This document shows positions 17,683-26,949 of a stretch of DNA of 64,000 bases, piece after piece. The stretch comes from Bacillus sp. Y1 (lineage in GTDB: Bacteria > Bacillota > Bacilli > Bacillales > Cytobacillaceae), in contig NZ_CP030028.1 of assembly GCF_003586445.1 (NCBI RefSeq), positions 944,501-1,008,500 on the forward strand, given 5' to 3'. Numbering within the stretch: the stretch's first letter is position 1; the number at the start of each line of letters is the position of its first letter. The notes under the pieces are model-generated. The model worked only from the letters and a program-made list of their open reading frames with translations, was not told the origin of the DNA and ran no database searches. The translations under genes and the position numbers were made by a program.

Positions 17683-18459
17683 ATGAGTTTACAAGATTTC
17701 TCATTAGACTTTTTTAGCCTACAAGATAAGGTAGCTATCGTAACAGGTGGAAATACTGGTCTTGGCCAAGGGTATGCGGTCGCGTTAGCAAAAGCTGGAG
17801 CAGATTTGTTTATTGTTACGCATGATACAAATTGGGATGAAACGAGAGCATTCATTGAAGAGACGGGAAGAAAGGTCCATTTCCACCAGGCTGACCTAAC
17901 GAATAGAGACTCCTTGAAGAAAGTAGTAGAGGGCTGTCTAAATGTGTATGGAAAGATTGATGTATTAGTAAATAATGCGGGAACCATTAGACGTGCTCCT
18001 TTACTAGAGTACAAGCAAGAAGATTGGGATGCGGTCATGGAAATTAACCTAAACGCGGTCTACTTTTTAAGCCAAGAAGTTGCAAAAGTGATGGTAGAGC
18101 AAAAGAGCGGCAAGATTATTAACATTTGCTCTATGCTTTCCTTCCAAGGTGGGAAATTTGTTCCGCCGTATACAGCAAGTAAGCATGCAGTTGCGGGTGT
18201 TACGAAAGCGTTTGCTAATGAGTTAGGACAATATAATGTTCAAATTAATGCAATTGCTCCAGGCTACATTGCAACAGCAAATACAGCACCTATTCGTACA
18301 GACGAAAAGCGTAATGCAGAAATTCTTTCACGTATACCAGCCGGACGTTGGGCAGATCCTTCTGATCTAATGGGGGTTGTTGTTTTCTTATCAAGTAGAG
18401 CTTCAGATTATATGAATGGATCAATCATAGCAATTGATGGTGGTTGGTTAGCACGTTAA
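17683..18459 (+). CDS. kduD: 2-keto-3-deoxygluconate-type dehydrogenase (KduD)
   Basis: A 258-residue short-chain dehydrogenase that reduces 2,5-diketo-3-deoxygluconate to 2-keto-3-deoxygluconate. The NAD(P) loop TGGNTGLGQG is at residues 21-30, NNAG is present, and the catalytic Tyr163/Lys167 are in YTASK. It follows kduI by 56 bp, the standard kduI-kduD pairing, which supports the assignment over other gluconate dehydrogenases. Confidence 0.88.
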   Translation: MSLQDFSLDFFSLQDKVAIVTGGNTGLGQGYAVALAKAGADLFIVTHDTNWDETRAFIEETGRKVHFHQADLTNRDSLKKVVEGCLNVYGKIDVLVNNAGTIRRAPLLEYKQEDWDAVMEINLNAVYFLSQEVAKVMVEQKSGKIINICSMLSFQGGKFVPPYTASKHAVAGVTKAFANELGQYNVQINAIAPGYIATANTAPIRTDEKRNAEILSRIPAGRWADPSDLMGVVVFLSSRASDYMNGSIIAIDGGWLAR

Positions 18460-18484
18460 AGAATCTCAGAAAGGAAAGATTAGA

Positions 18485-18931
18485 GTGATTACAGGAAATC
18501 TAGAAGATATCAGAGAAAAGGCCGTTTTAGACGATAAGATTTTATCAAAGTTAGAGTTCCTAAAAGGTGACTTTTCACAATATACAGCCGGACGTTATGA
18601 AGTTGATAATAACTCGTTCTTTTTCCTAAATGAATACGAAACAAAAGAGGAAGAAAGCTGTTTTTGGGAAGCACATAGAAAGTATTTAGATATCCATTAT
18701 ATTTTAGAAGGACAAGAGAAAATTGGGGTTGACCATATTGGACGCCAGCAAGTGAAGGAAGAGTACGATGCGGAGAAGGATGCCATCTTTTTTAAAGGTG
18801 ATGTCCTCTCTGGAATCACAATGAATCCTGGAGATGTTATGATTTGCTTCCCTGAAGATTCGCATATGACGGGCTTAATTGCTCAAGAAAAACAAAAGGT
18901 GAGAAAAGTAGTGCTTAAAGTGGAGTTATAG
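18485..18931 (+). CDS. YhcH/YjgK/YiaL-family protein
   Basis: A 148-residue protein of the YhcH/YjgK/YiaL (DUF386) family, a cupin-like beta fold found in sialate, uronate and keto-sugar operons. Typical segments are WEAHRKYLDIHYILEG and PGDVMICFPEDSHM, whose His and Glu could hold a metal. It starts with GTG behind AAAGGAAAG, 25 bp after kduD. The biochemical role is not settled for the family; anomerase or isomerase activity on an open-chain sugar acid is a fair guess. Confidence 0.8.
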   Translation: MITGNLEDIREKAVLDDKILSKLEFLKGDFSQYTAGRYEVDNNSFFFLNEYETKEEESCFWEAHRKYLDIHYILEGQEKIGVDHIGRQQVKEEYDAEKDAIFFKGDVLSGITMNPGDVMICFPEDSHMTGLIAQEKQKVRKVVLKVEL

Positions 18932-19127
18932 GGACCAACACAGAAGAATATGGGATGAAACGTTAAGGCGGCCAATGGTTGGCAGACCTAGGAAAAAGCC
19001 ACCTGTAACATTTCGAATTGTTTTTTGAAACTTAAAGATAGCATAAAATTGACAATTATTCAATCATCTCAAGTTCTTTTGCGTGAAATTTACCTATATA
19101 AAAATTAGAAGGGAAAGGTAATGCAAA

Positions 19128-20123
19128 ATGAAAATCATGAAGTCAATTGAAAAGATCCCTGGCGGATTAATGCTTGTTCCACTATTTTTAGGAGCAATTA
19201 TACACACTCTTGCTCCAACCTCAGGAGAATATTTCGGGTCGTTCACAAATGGTTTAATGACGGGGACAGTTCCTATTTTAGCGGTATGGTTCTTCTGTAT
19301 GGGTGCAGGCATCAACATAAAAGCAACGGGTACAGTATTAAGAAAGTCTGGAACACTTGTATTAACGAAAATTGCAGTTGCATGGGTTATAGCTATTATT
19401 GCCTCCATGTTTATGCCAGAAGGCGGAATTCAAACAGGATTATTTGCTGGTTTCTCAGTTCTTGCTTTAATTGCTGCAATGGATATGACAAACGGTGGAC
19501 TATATGCTTCCATCATGCAACAGTACGGAACGAAAGAAGAAGCGGGAGCTTTTGTATTAATGTCACTTGAATCAGGACCATTAGTAACGATGTTAATTCT
19601 TGGCTCAACGGGCTTAGCAGCATTTGAACCACATGTGTTCGTAGGGGCAGTTCTACCTTTCTTAGTTGGTTTTGTTCTTGGAAATTTAGATAGTGATTTA
19701 AAAGATTTCTTTAGCAAAGCTACTCATACAATGATCCCGTTTTTTGGATTTGCCCTAGGAAACACAATTGATTTAACGGTCATTGCAAAAACAGGTCTTG
19801 CCGGTATTATCCTAGGTGTTCTTGTAATCATTGTAACTGGTATTCCGTTAATCTTAGCAGATAAATATATCGGTGGTGGAAATGGTACGGCAGGCTTAGC
19901 TGCATCTAGTACAGCAGGAGCAGCTGTTGCAAATCCTATGATTATTGCTAATATGAAGCCGGAATTTATGGATGTTGCTCAATCAGCTACTGCTTTGGTT
20001 GCAGCTTCTGTTATTGTCACATCCATTTTAGTACCAATCTTAACAGCCTATTGGTCTAAATATATGAAAAAGAAAAACAAAGGAAATGTAAAAGAAGAAG
20101 ATATCAACGCAACTGCTGTCTAA
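19128..20123 (+). CDS. kdgT: 2-keto-3-deoxygluconate permease
   Basis: A 331-residue integral membrane protein of the KdgT family with about ten helices, a proton symporter for 2-keto-3-deoxygluconate. The start [19 protein letters not shown] and the internal NGGLYAS and [12 protein letters not shown] segments are typical. The 196 bp before it hold no gene that I can see. AAGGGAAAGG precedes the ATG. It delivers external KDG to the kinase encoded next. Confidence 0.88.
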   Translation: MKIMKSIEKIPGGLMLVPLFLGAIIHTLAPTSGEYFGSFTNGLMTGTVPILAVWFFCMGAGINIKATGTVLRKSGTLVLTKIAVAWVIAIIASMFMPEGGIQTGLFAGFSVLALIAAMDMTNGGLYASIMQQYGTKEEAGAFVLMSLESGPLVTMLILGSTGLAAFEPHVFVGAVLPFLVGFVLGNLDSDLKDFFSKATHTMIPFFGFALGNTIDLTVIAKTGLAGIILGVLVIIVTGIPLILADKYIGGGNGTAGLAASSTAGAAVANPMIIANMKPEFMDVAQSATALVAASVIVTSILVPILTAYWSKYMKKKNKGNVKEEDINATAV

Positions 20124-20131
20124 TAGTAGCT

Positions 20132-20166
20132 AAAGAGAGGCATAGCAGCACAGTATGTCTCTCTTT
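20132..20166 (+). terminator. Intercistronic hairpin between kdgT and kdgK
   Basis: AAAGAGAGGCATA pairs with TATGTCTCTCTTT (one G-T pair). It ends only in TTT, so it is more likely a processing or stability element than a full terminator. Confidence 0.5.
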
Positions 20167-20189
20167 AAATAAAGGGGAGAAGAGGAAGT

Positions 20190-21143
20190 ATGAGTAAAAT
20201 CATTACAATCGGTGAACCGATGGCTCTCTTCGTAGCAGAGCAAAGTGGTTCTTTAGAAGAAGTGAACCGATTTAGTCGGTTTGTTGCCGGGGCAGAGGTG
20301 AACTTTTCGATCGGAATGTCCCGCTTAGGTCATGAGGTTACCTATATTACCCAACTTGGGAAAGATCCTTTCGGTAAAAACATAGAGAAGTTTCTTCAAC
20401 AAAATGGGATTGATACAACCTATGTTAAATATGAATCAAAATATGTAACGGGTATGCAATGGAAGCAAAAAGTCGAAGTGGGAGACCCAGAAGTGTTCTC
20501 TGCAAGGAAAAACTCTGCAGCTTCTCATATGAATATAGAGACAATTAATAATGTAAGCTGGGACGGATTTGATCATATTCATTTAACTGGAATACCACCA
20601 GCATTATCGGAAGAGTGCCGAGCAGCTGTCTATGAGTTATTGAGAGTGGCACGTGAGAAAGGAGTTCAAATTTCTTTTGACCCGAATTTACGTCCAGGAT
20701 TATGGCCAGACCAAAAAGAAATGGTGAGGATTATTAATGATTTAGCTTGTCAGGCGGATATTGTTCTGCCAGGTATTACAGAAGGAAAGCTATTGACAGG
20801 CTGTGAAGATGAGGCTGAGATTGCACAGTTTTATCATGCTGCTGGAGTGAGAACAGTGGTTATAAAATTAGGTGCAAAGGGAGCTTTCACAAGTTCTGAA
20901 GGGAAGCAGTTTTATACAGAGGGTTTCCTGGTAGAAAAAGTCGTTGATACGGTTGGGGCTGGTGACGGATTTGCCGTCGGTGTAGTGAGTGCTTTGTTAG
21001 AAGAACAAAAAATAGAGGATGCAGTGATACGTGGAACAGCAATTGGAGCTTTAGCGGTTATGTCTCCAGGAGATAATGATGGGCTACCAGATCGAGCGGA
21101 ACTAAGCTCATTTATGGAAACAAGGAGAATAAATATAAAGTAG
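20190..21143 (+). CDS. kdgK: 2-keto-3-deoxygluconate kinase
   Basis: A 317-residue PfkB-family sugar kinase. The ATP/anion-hole signature DTVGAGDGFAVG starts at residue 253, and the N-terminal region has the family GxxxxxNxxxxxARLG-like pattern (AGAEVNFSIGMSRLG). It phosphorylates 2-keto-3-deoxygluconate to KDPG, the substrate of the aldolase encoded at 22104. The ATG follows AGGGGAGAAGAGG. Confidence 0.88.
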   Translation: MSKIITIGEPMALFVAEQSGSLEEVNRFSRFVAGAEVNFSIGMSRLGHEVTYITQLGKDPFGKNIEKFLQQNGIDTTYVKYESKYVTGMQWKQKVEVGDPEVFSARKNSAASHMNIETINNVSWDGFDHIHLTGIPPALSEECRAAVYELLRVAREKGVQISFDPNLRPGLWPDQKEMVRIINDLACQADIVLPGITEGKLLTGCEDEAEIAQFYHAAGVRTVVIKLGAKGAFTSSEGKQFYTEGFLVEKVVDTVGAGDGFAVGVVSALLEEQKIEDAVIRGTAIGALAVMSPGDNDGLPDRAELSSFMETRRINIK

Positions 21144-21146
21144 AAA

Positions 21147-21173
21147 ATTTCCTTCCCAGTCAGGGAAGGAAAT
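21147..21173. terminator. Terminator between convergent kdgK and iclR-type gene
   Basis: ATTTCCTTCCC pairs perfectly with GGGAAGGAAAT around AGTCA. It sits in the 37-bp gap between convergent genes and can serve both, though T tracts are short. Confidence 0.65.
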
Positions 21174-21180
21174 GGCTTTA

Positions 21181-21945
21181 TCAAGAACCGATGTAACCTA
21201 GATTTCTAGAGATATCTAAGCTAGTCTGTCTCATCTTATCTATTAATGTATCGTTTATTTTATCCATTGTCACACGATTACTAGGACCAGAGATACTAAA
21301 ACTAGCAATAATCTTGCCTGTATGGTTGTATATCGGTGCGGCGATGCATCGTATTCCTTCTTCATTTTCTATATTATCCAAGGCGTATTTTTGTTTCTTA
21401 ATCTTATTTATTTCTTCTCGAAGTCCCTCAGGGGTTGTGATGGTTGATTCTGTCTTAGGGATAAAATTCAACTTTGAAACTAATTCTTCAAAATGGTCTG
21501 ACTCCATTCCAGAATATAATATTTTCCCGACAGCAGTACAATACATCGGTGCGCGGTTTCCGACACGTGAGAACATTCGAATGGTTTGATTGCTTTCAAT
21601 TTTATCAATATACACAATTTCACCACGGTCTTCGATGCATAAATGGACGGTTTCATTTACATCAAGGGAAAGCCTTTCTAGGTAAGGTTTTGCCGTATTC
21701 ACAATGTCATTATTATTTAAAATATTTCTTGAGAGAAATAGTACTTGCAATCCTAATTTATACTTATCGGATTCCGAATCTTTTACGACATAGTTCATAT
21801 TGGATAATGTTGCTAAGAGCCTGTGGACGGTACTTTTTGATAGACCAACTTGTTCGGATAAACGGGCAATTTGTATTCCATCGGGATAATCTGAAAGCTT
21901 ATTCAAAATAGTTAAGGCTCTTTCAAGTGATTGGACGTTTGACAC
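21181..21945 (-). CDS. kdgR: IclR-family regulator of the KDG cluster (KdgR-like)
   Basis: A 254-residue IclR-type regulator. A winged helix-turn-helix at about residues 5-65 (LSEQVGLSKSTVHRLL) is followed by the effector-binding domain (EVVYIDK-like segment, MYCTAVGK, GIRCIAAPI). GTG start with AGAGGT upstream. It lies inside the KDG gene cluster, divergent from kdgA, so KDG is the natural effector guess. Bacillus subtilis uses a LacI-type KdgR for this pathway; the IclR type is the one known from enterobacteria, so the symbol reflects role rather than orthology. Confidence 0.8.
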   Translation of the reverse strand: MSNVQSLERALTILNKLSDYPDGIQIARLSEQVGLSKSTVHRLLATLSNMNYVVKDSESDKYKLGLQVLFLSRNILNNNDIVNTAKPYLERLSLDVNETVHLCIEDRGEIVYIDKIESNQTIRMFSRVGNRAPMYCTAVGKILYSGMESDHFEELVSKLNFIPKTESTITTPEGLREEINKIKKQKYALDNIENEEGIRCIAAPIYNHTGKIIASFSISGPSNRVTMDKINDTLIDKMRQTSLDISRNLGYIGS

Positions 21946-21986
21946 AGTCGGTTACCTCTTTCAATGGATTTATATATGTAGAATGC

Positions 21987-22025
21987 ATAGAACTTTTTAT
22001 TTTAAAATTTAAAACGCCGTTCTAT
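21987..22025 (+). repeat. Inverted repeat in the kdgR-kdgA intergenic region
   Basis: ATAGAAC (21987-21993) and GTTCTAT (22019-22025) face each other across 25 bp in the divergent promoter region. It shares GAAC with the direct repeat before kduI and may be part of an operator. Confidence 0.3.
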
Positions 22026-22103
22026 TATATGATACGGCAGCACGATAGTTTTGTAAATTTAATAAAAAATGTTTCATAAAATATATAAAAAGTGGGGATT
22101 CAC

Positions 22104-22775
22104 ATGAATAAAATCAATGTTCTATCAAAGGTTTCAGAGTGTGGAGTAGTGGCAGTAGTGAGAGCAGAGACGAAGGAAGAAGCAGTAACAATCTCTAATG
22201 CATGTATTCGAGGTGGTATTCAGGGGATAGAAGTAACTTTTACTGTCAAAGAAGCGGATGAAGTAATTAAAGAGTTAACGTCTCTATATAATGAACGCAA
22301 TGATGTGGTGATTGGAGCTGGTACGGTTCTTGACTCAACTACTGCTAGAATAGCCATCCTTGCAGGGGCACAGTTCGTAGTCAGTCCTTCCTTTGATGAA
22401 GAAACCGCAAAATTATGTAACCTCTATCAAATCCCTTATATGCCAGGTTGTATGACAATTACGGAAATGAAGCGTGCTCTTGAATCTGGTGTTGATATTG
22501 TGAAGTTATTCCCAGGGAACAACTTTGGCCCTGATTTTGTTAAGGGACTAAAGGCACCACTTCCACAAGTGAACATTATGCCAACAGGTGGGGTTAGTCT
22601 TGAAAATGTGGATCAATGGATTAAAAACGGCTGTGTAGCAGTAGGAGTAGGAGGAAATCTATTAGCACCAGCTAAGACGGGAGATTATGACCTAATTACG
22701 GAGTATGCAAAGCAGTATGTTGAAAAAGTTAGAGCTGCACGTGGGGAAGATGTGTTAGAAGCAAAAACAATATAA
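22104..22775 (+). CDS. kdgA: KDPG/KHG aldolase
   Basis: A 223-residue class I aldolase that cleaves 2-keto-3-deoxy-6-phosphogluconate into pyruvate and glyceraldehyde-3-phosphate. The Schiff-base Lys134 is in DIVKLFPGN. Also seen are the base Glu in EVTFTVKEA and the phosphate loop PTGGV. The frame opens at a GTG at 22092, but GTGGGGA is spaced for the ATG at 22104. It completes the route from 5-keto-4-deoxyuronate to glycolysis within this window. Confidence 0.9.
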   Translation: MNKINVLSKVSECGVVAVVRAETKEEAVTISNACIRGGIQGIEVTFTVKEADEVIKELTSLYNERNDVVIGAGTVLDSTTARIAILAGAQFVVSPSFDEETAKLCNLYQIPYMPGCMTITEMKRALESGVDIVKLFPGNNFGPDFVKGLKAPLPQVNIMPTGGVSLENVDQWIKNGCVAVGVGGNLLAPAKTGDYDLITEYAKQYVEKVRAARGEDVLEAKTI

Positions 22776-22786
22776 ATATGAAAGTT

Positions 22787-22822
22787 GGGTATTCATGGAC
22801 ACATGAATACCCTTTAACTATT
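22787..22822 (+). terminator. Terminator after kdgA
   Basis: GGGTATTCATG pairs perfectly with CATGAATACCC around GACA, then TTTAACTATTTT. It stands between kdgA and the convergent catalase gene. Confidence 0.8.
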
Positions 22823-23716
22823 TTACATATTTTCCATTAATCGTTTGGCGATTTTTGCGTAATCATCTCGATCGATTCCTGGAGCAAATTCTTCAGGTAG
22901 CTCTTCTAAATTTGGAATAGGTGCCCCCTTAGGAGCTCCAGTAATTACTTTGAGCTGGTTTCCATTTTCAGGGTTTGTTCCTTTCCAAATTTTTGAGATA
23001 TCTGTATAATGGCCAACATCATTCCATGTATATAAAACATTTGATAAGCCTTGATCCTCAAATTTTTTTGCATGATCGAACTTTCTGTTAGATAGATTAG
23101 GAATCGGAACCATTTTTTTAACATCTACGCCCGTAGCAATTTCTAAAGCTTTAGCATAAGCGAGTACATGCGTCCCACCTCTGACAAGTAAGTACCCTAT
23201 CATTTCACGAGCAGTTTCATGTTCTGTCATTTCATATACTCTCATCTTATGTGTGCGTGCTCCTACCTCTAAAAAGAAATTATGAAGTAAATCTAGCACT
23301 AAGTTACCGCTGCTAAATACATTGTCTCCGGTCCAAGGACGCCCCATAGAATCACCTGCTAATGCCGTTTGAGCAGTAGCTATAAAGTGATACGTACTTC
23401 GTGCATCCATTCCTTCACGTAAAGGGGTAACATCAGGGTCCCCAGGAAAGGTGTTTCCGCGTGATAACAAGTTGATTGTATTACTAACGAGCTCCACATG
23501 ACCAAATTCTTCTGCTGTTATACTTGCTACGAGGTCATAAAAAGGTTTTAATTTATCCTTTTGACGGAAGTTAAAAGACTGATACATGTAATTGTTTAAT
23601 GTTGACATTTCTCCAAATTTTCCACCTAACAACTCCTGAACAGCAGCGGCCGCATTCGGATCACCATGCTCTGGAACAGGAAGGTCAATCAATAATTTAT
23701 TTTCGCGTTTAAACAT
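22823..23716 (-). CDS. Manganese catalase family protein
   Basis: A 297-residue di-manganese catalase. The four-helix ligand set is visible: GEMSTLNNY, ITAEEFGHVELV (Glu and His), and TAREMIGYLLVRGGTHVLAYA (Glu and His). A C-terminal tail rich in Pro and Glu follows (about 260-297). It resembles Bacillus subtilis YdbD/YjqC and more distantly the spore-coat protein CotJC. It would decompose hydrogen peroxide, possibly in the spore or under stress. It follows the yuzF-like gene by 12 bp, so the two form an operon. Confidence 0.87.
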   Translation of the reverse strand: MFKRENKLLIDLPVPEHGDPNAAAAVQELLGGKFGEMSTLNNYMYQSFNFRQKDKLKPFYDLVASITAEEFGHVELVSNTINLLSRGNTFPGDPDVTPLREGMDARSTYHFIATAQTALAGDSMGRPWTGDNVFSSGNLVLDLLHNFFLEVGARTHKMRVYEMTEHETAREMIGYLLVRGGTHVLAYAKALEIATGVDVKKMVPIPNLSNRKFDHAKKFEDQGLSNVLYTWNDVGHYTDISKIWKGTNPENGNQLKVITGAPKGAPIPNLEELPEEFAPGIDRDDYAKIAKRLMENM

Positions 23717-23728
23717 CGGATGACCTCC

Positions 23729-23947
23729 TTATCCTCTAGGAATAACCCAGATAATTTGTTGAGTGCGTATAAAGAATGGAGAACCTCCTGATTCCACTAC
23801 AATATGGTCAGGCATAACAGACTTAAGTAATCCAGTTACAGTCCCTCTGACAGTTTGGACGGCAACCATTCGCCCTGTAATCCCTTGGAGAGCATGATAC
23901 ACATACGAGTCAATTTGACTGACAAAAGATGGTGTTTGTTGATTCAT
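23729..23947 (-). CDS. yuzF: YuzF-like DUF2642 protein
   Basis: A 72-residue protein with the DUF2642 pattern also found in small spore-coat-like proteins: MVAVQTVRGTVTGLLKSVMPDHIVVES and a C-terminal IRTQQIIWVIP. I recall YuzF of Bacillus subtilis as close in size and sequence. Preceded by AAGGAGCG. It is first in a two-gene unit with the manganese catalase, so the pair may act at the spore surface; this is inferred. Confidence 0.75.
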   Translation of the reverse strand: MNQQTPSFVSQIDSYVYHALQGITGRMVAVQTVRGTVTGLLKSVMPDHIVVESGGSPFFIRTQQIIWVIPRG

Positions 23948-24052
23948 GAAGTTTTCGCTCCTTTATTTTGTATATCAAACAGTTATATGTATGACGAGAC
24001 AGTAATAGTTATACATAATAGAATGCAAACTATTAATTTATTCAGAAGTTTC

Positions 24053-24081
24053 TTGACATTATTTTTATAGATTGGTAAGGT
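24053..24081 (+). promoter_or_regulatory. Predicted promoter of the S-box mmu operon
   Basis: A perfect -35 TTGACA is followed after 17 bp by TAAGGT, just before the riboswitch. Confidence 0.5.
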
Positions 24082-24091
24082 TGATAAAAAT

Positions 24092-24201
24092 ATTTCTTAT
24101 CCAGAGAGGTGGAGGGACTGGCCCTGTGAAGCCTCAGCAACAGATCAACTAGGATACTGTGCTAATTCCAGCGGGTGATTTTTCCTCGATAGATAGGAGC
24201 G
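24092..24201 (+). ncRNA. SAM-I (S-box) riboswitch
   Basis: The S-box core is plain: TTCTTATCCAGAGAGGTGGA, then GGGACTGGCCC, TGTGAAGCCTCAGCAAC, ACTAGGATACTGTGCTAATTCC and a closing GATAGATAGGAG. S-adenosylmethionine binding stabilises the aptamer and allows the downstream terminator at 24221 to form, shutting off the S-methylmethionine uptake and methionine-forming genes when SAM is plentiful. Confidence 0.95.
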
Positions 24202-24220
24202 GACGTTTTTATTTGTCAGT

Positions 24221-24250
24221 AGTGCACTCGTTTCCTGAGTGCGCTTTTTT
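24221..24250 (+). terminator. S-box expression-platform terminator
   Basis: AGTGCACTC pairs with GAGTGCGCT (one G-T), followed by T6. It lies between the aptamer and mmuP. Confidence 0.88.
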
Positions 24251-24324
24251 GTTTCCCTCACTATAGTATTCATTGATAGTTTGTAATAGTTGCTTCTGGA
24301 TGTAGGTTAAGGAGAGAGTTAGTT

Positions 24325-25731
24325 GTGAAAGTGGAAGAACAAGGATTTCAAAGGAAAATGCAAGCAAGACATTTAGTCATGTTATCCTTAGGTGGGGTCA
24401 TTGGGACCGGTTTGTTTTTAAGTTCAGGTTATACGATTCAACAGGCAGGACCGTTTGGAACGATTCTTTCGTACTTAATCGGTGCCTTGGTGGTCTACTT
24501 AGTTATGTTATGTTTGGGGGAGTTATCTGTACATATGCCAGAAACGGGAGCGTTTCATAGTTACGCAGCCAAATATATTGGACCCGCAACAGGTTTTACT
24601 GTTGCTTGGTTGTATTGGTTAACTTGGACAGTGGCACTAGGGTCAGAGTTCACAGCTGCTGGGTTATTGATGCAGCGTTGGTTCCCAAATGTGAATGTAT
24701 GGATATGGAGTGCTCTATTTGCTATTTTAATTTTTTTATTAAATGCTATAACTGTTAAATTCTTTGCTGAATCAGAATTTTGGTTTGCATCCATAAAAGT
24801 TCTTGCAATTTTGTTCTTTATTATTTTAGGTGCAGCAGCTATGATTGGTATTCTGCCAATAGAGGGTTCTGAGACAGCACCCGTGTTTTCAAATATCATT
24901 GGCCAAGGGTTATTTCCAAACGGTGTATTTGCTATTTTTATGACCATGTTGGCAGTGAATTTTGCATTTTCTGGGACAGAATTAATTGGGATTGCTGCAG
25001 GAGAAACTGAAAATCCAGAAAAGGCAATTCCGAAGGCTATTCGAACGACTCTATGGAGATTAATTATCTTCTTTGTCGGAACCATCATTGTGTTATCCGC
25101 TCTACTCCCTTTTTCAGCTGCTGGGGTATTGGAAAGCCCGTTTGTTGCTGTTCTTGATAGAATAGGGGTACCATATGGTGCGGATATTATGAACTTTGTT
25201 ATCTTAACGGCCATTTTATCGGCCGCGAATTCTGGATTATACGCTTCCTCAAGAATGCTTTGGTCACTTGCAGAAAAAGAAACAATCTCTCCAATCTTTG
25301 CAAAGCTAACAAATCGAGGTGTACCACTTAATGCTATTATTTTCAGTATGCTAGGTGGTGGCTTAGCGCTGTTTTCTAGTATTATTGCACCTGATACTGT
25401 ATATATCGTACTTGTGTCCATTTCAGGACTAGCAGTAGTTATTGTATGGATGAGTATTAGTGTTTCACAGTTATTATTCCGTAGACAATATGTAAAAGAA
25501 GGCCATTCCGTGCAAGACCTAGCTTACCGAACGCCATGGTATCCTATCGTGCCGATTGCAGCGTTCCTTCTTTGTCTGGCTTCCTGTATAGGTATTGCTT
25601 TTGATCCAACACAGAGAATTGCACTGTTTTGTGGAATTCCATTTATCTTGCTTTGCTATGCTAGTTATTATATAAAACAAGGGTTTAACAAGAAGGGAGA
25701 CGTTTACGTTGAAAAAAACCAACCCAATTGA
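24325..25731 (+). CDS. mmuP: S-methylmethionine / amino-acid permease
   Basis: A 468-residue APC-superfamily permease with about 12 helices. The N-terminal helix has the substrate-site [12 protein letters not shown] motif, and helix 6 has [19 protein letters not shown]. The GTG start follows AAGGAGAG. It overlaps the homocysteine methyltransferase gene by 23 bp, the mmuP-mmuM arrangement (ybgF-ybgG in Bacillus subtilis), and lies behind a SAM riboswitch, which together support S-methylmethionine as substrate. Other amino acids remain possible. Confidence 0.83.
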   Translation: MKVEEQGFQRKMQARHLVMLSLGGVIGTGLFLSSGYTIQQAGPFGTILSYLIGALVVYLVMLCLGELSVHMPETGAFHSYAAKYIGPATGFTVAWLYWLTWTVALGSEFTAAGLLMQRWFPNVNVWIWSALFAILIFLLNAITVKFFAESEFWFASIKVLAILFFIILGAAAMIGILPIEGSETAPVFSNIIGQGLFPNGVFAIFMTMLAVNFAFSGTELIGIAAGETENPEKAIPKAIRTTLWRLIIFFVGTIIVLSALLPFSAAGVLESPFVAVLDRIGVPYGADIMNFVILTAILSAANSGLYASSRMLWSLAEKETISPIFAKLTNRGVPLNAIIFSMLGGGLALFSSIIAPDTVYIVLVSISGLAVVIVWMSISVSQLLFRRQYVKEGHSVQDLAYRTPWYPIVPIAAFLLCLASCIGIAFDPTQRIALFCGIPFILLCYASYYIKQGFNKKGDVYVEKNQPN

Positions 25732-26647
25732 TGCTATTTTAGAAGATCAGTCACTTATTATTTTAGATGGTGCAATGGCTACCGAGCTTGAATCCTATGG
25801 ATGCAATTTGGATGATCCTCTATGGTCAGCGCGTGTGTTACTTGAGAATCCACAGCTAATTTATCAGGTACATTTAGACTATTTTCAGGCAGGTGCAGAT
25901 TGTGCGATAACTGCAAGCTATCAAGCAACAGTTGAAGGATTTACAAAACGTGGATTACAAGAAGAAGAAGCCTTGGAATTGATAAAAAAGACAGTAGTGC
26001 TTGCGAAGAGTGCAAGAGATGACTTTTGGCAAGAAGAGCAACAACTGGTTAGACCCAAACCATTGGTAGCTGCATCTGTTGGTCCATATGGTGCTTTCTT
26101 AGCAGATGGCTCAGAGTATGTTGGGAACTATGGGGTGAGCGATAATCTCCTTAAAGATTTCCACCGTCAGAGAATGGCGGTACTTATAGAAGCTGGAGCT
26201 GATATTTTGGCATTTGAAACCATTCCTTCCCTTCAGGAGGCCAAAGTATTAATTTCTTTATTGCAGGAGTTTCCTGGAACTTATGCATGGCTTTCCTTCT
26301 CCTTGAAGGACGAAAGGTCAATAAGTGACGGTACGTTGTTACAAGAATGTGCTGAATTGGCAAATGAATGTGAACAGATTGCTGCCGTTGGATTAAACTG
26401 TGCTCCATTAGATTATGTTACAGGAGCCATTAGCAATCTTAGAAACCATACAGAAAAACCTATTATTGTTTACCCAAACTCTGGGGAAACGTATGATCCC
26501 GAGACAAAAACTTGGCACGGTCAAGAATCATGCAATACACTCGAGTCGAAATCAAAAGAATGGTACGAAGCTGGGGCTCGATTAATTGGAGGATGTTGCC
26601 GAACATCACCAAGGGATATTGAAGCGATTGCGGGGAAGTGGCGCTAA
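25709..26647 (+). CDS. mmuM: Homocysteine S-methyltransferase
   Basis: A 312-residue zinc-dependent methyltransferase that moves a methyl group from S-methylmethionine to homocysteine, giving two methionines. The zinc ligands are Cys231 (GLNCAP) and Cys296-Cys297 (GGCCRTSP). [10 protein letters not shown] is the conserved N-terminus. Start TTG with AAGGGAGA at good spacing, inside the end of mmuP, so it is translationally coupled. Repressed by the upstream SAM riboswitch. Confidence 0.9.
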   Translation: MKKTNPIDAILEDQSLIILDGAMATELESYGCNLDDPLWSARVLLENPQLIYQVHLDYFQAGADCAITASYQATVEGFTKRGLQEEEALELIKKTVVLAKSARDDFWQEEQQLVRPKPLVAASVGPYGAFLADGSEYVGNYGVSDNLLKDFHRQRMAVLIEAGADILAFETIPSLQEAKVLISLLQEFPGTYAWLSFSLKDERSISDGTLLQECAELANECEQIAAVGLNCAPLDYVTGAISNLRNHTEKPIIVYPNSGETYDPETKTWHGQESCNTLESKSKEWYEAGARLIGGCCRTSPRDIEAIAGKWR

Positions 26648-26770
26648 TTTCCGAGGAAATATCAAAAACTTCGTGGATATTTACCATGATTCGCTAAAAA
26701 TATATACATCCATATTGCAAAAAACGCAAAGGGTTTCGTTTTCGGGTGCATACGTATAAAATGACACATA

Positions 26771-26810
26771 AAATAGCGTGAGAATTTTGACTCACGCTAT
26801 TTTCTTTTTT
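26771..26810 (+). terminator. Terminator of the mmu operon
   Basis: AAATAGCGTGAG pairs with CTCACGCTATTT and is followed by a T-rich tract. It lies 124 bp after the mmuM stop. Confidence 0.8.
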
Positions 26811-26949
26811 AGTTTAATTGGCATTCGAAAGGACACACTTATTTACAATGATAATACTTGTTTGTACAGTTAAAATATGTTTTCAATTTTAATTTCAAAT
26901 AGAATGTCATTGTAAATGTATTAAACCACTTAAACTTAAAGCATCGGGT

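Noticed and set aside
18932-19127. A gene between the YhcH-like gene and kdgT
   Set aside because: No frame has a ribosome site or reasonable length; I see only AT-rich sequence with no clear regulatory motif.
22011-22024. cre site upstream of kdgA
   Set aside because: AAACGCCGTTC looks similar but has four mismatches to the consensus.
11930-22822. Shared arms of the terminators at 11930 and 22787 as a mobile element
   Set aside because: Only the GGGTATTCA/TGAATACCC arms are shared; loops and flanks differ. Short terminator arms can coincide by chance.
24561-25421. A 286-codon open frame on the minus strand
   Set aside because: It lies antisense within mmuP, which has a clear permease sequence and start. 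The antisense peptide has no domain and arises from codon bias.
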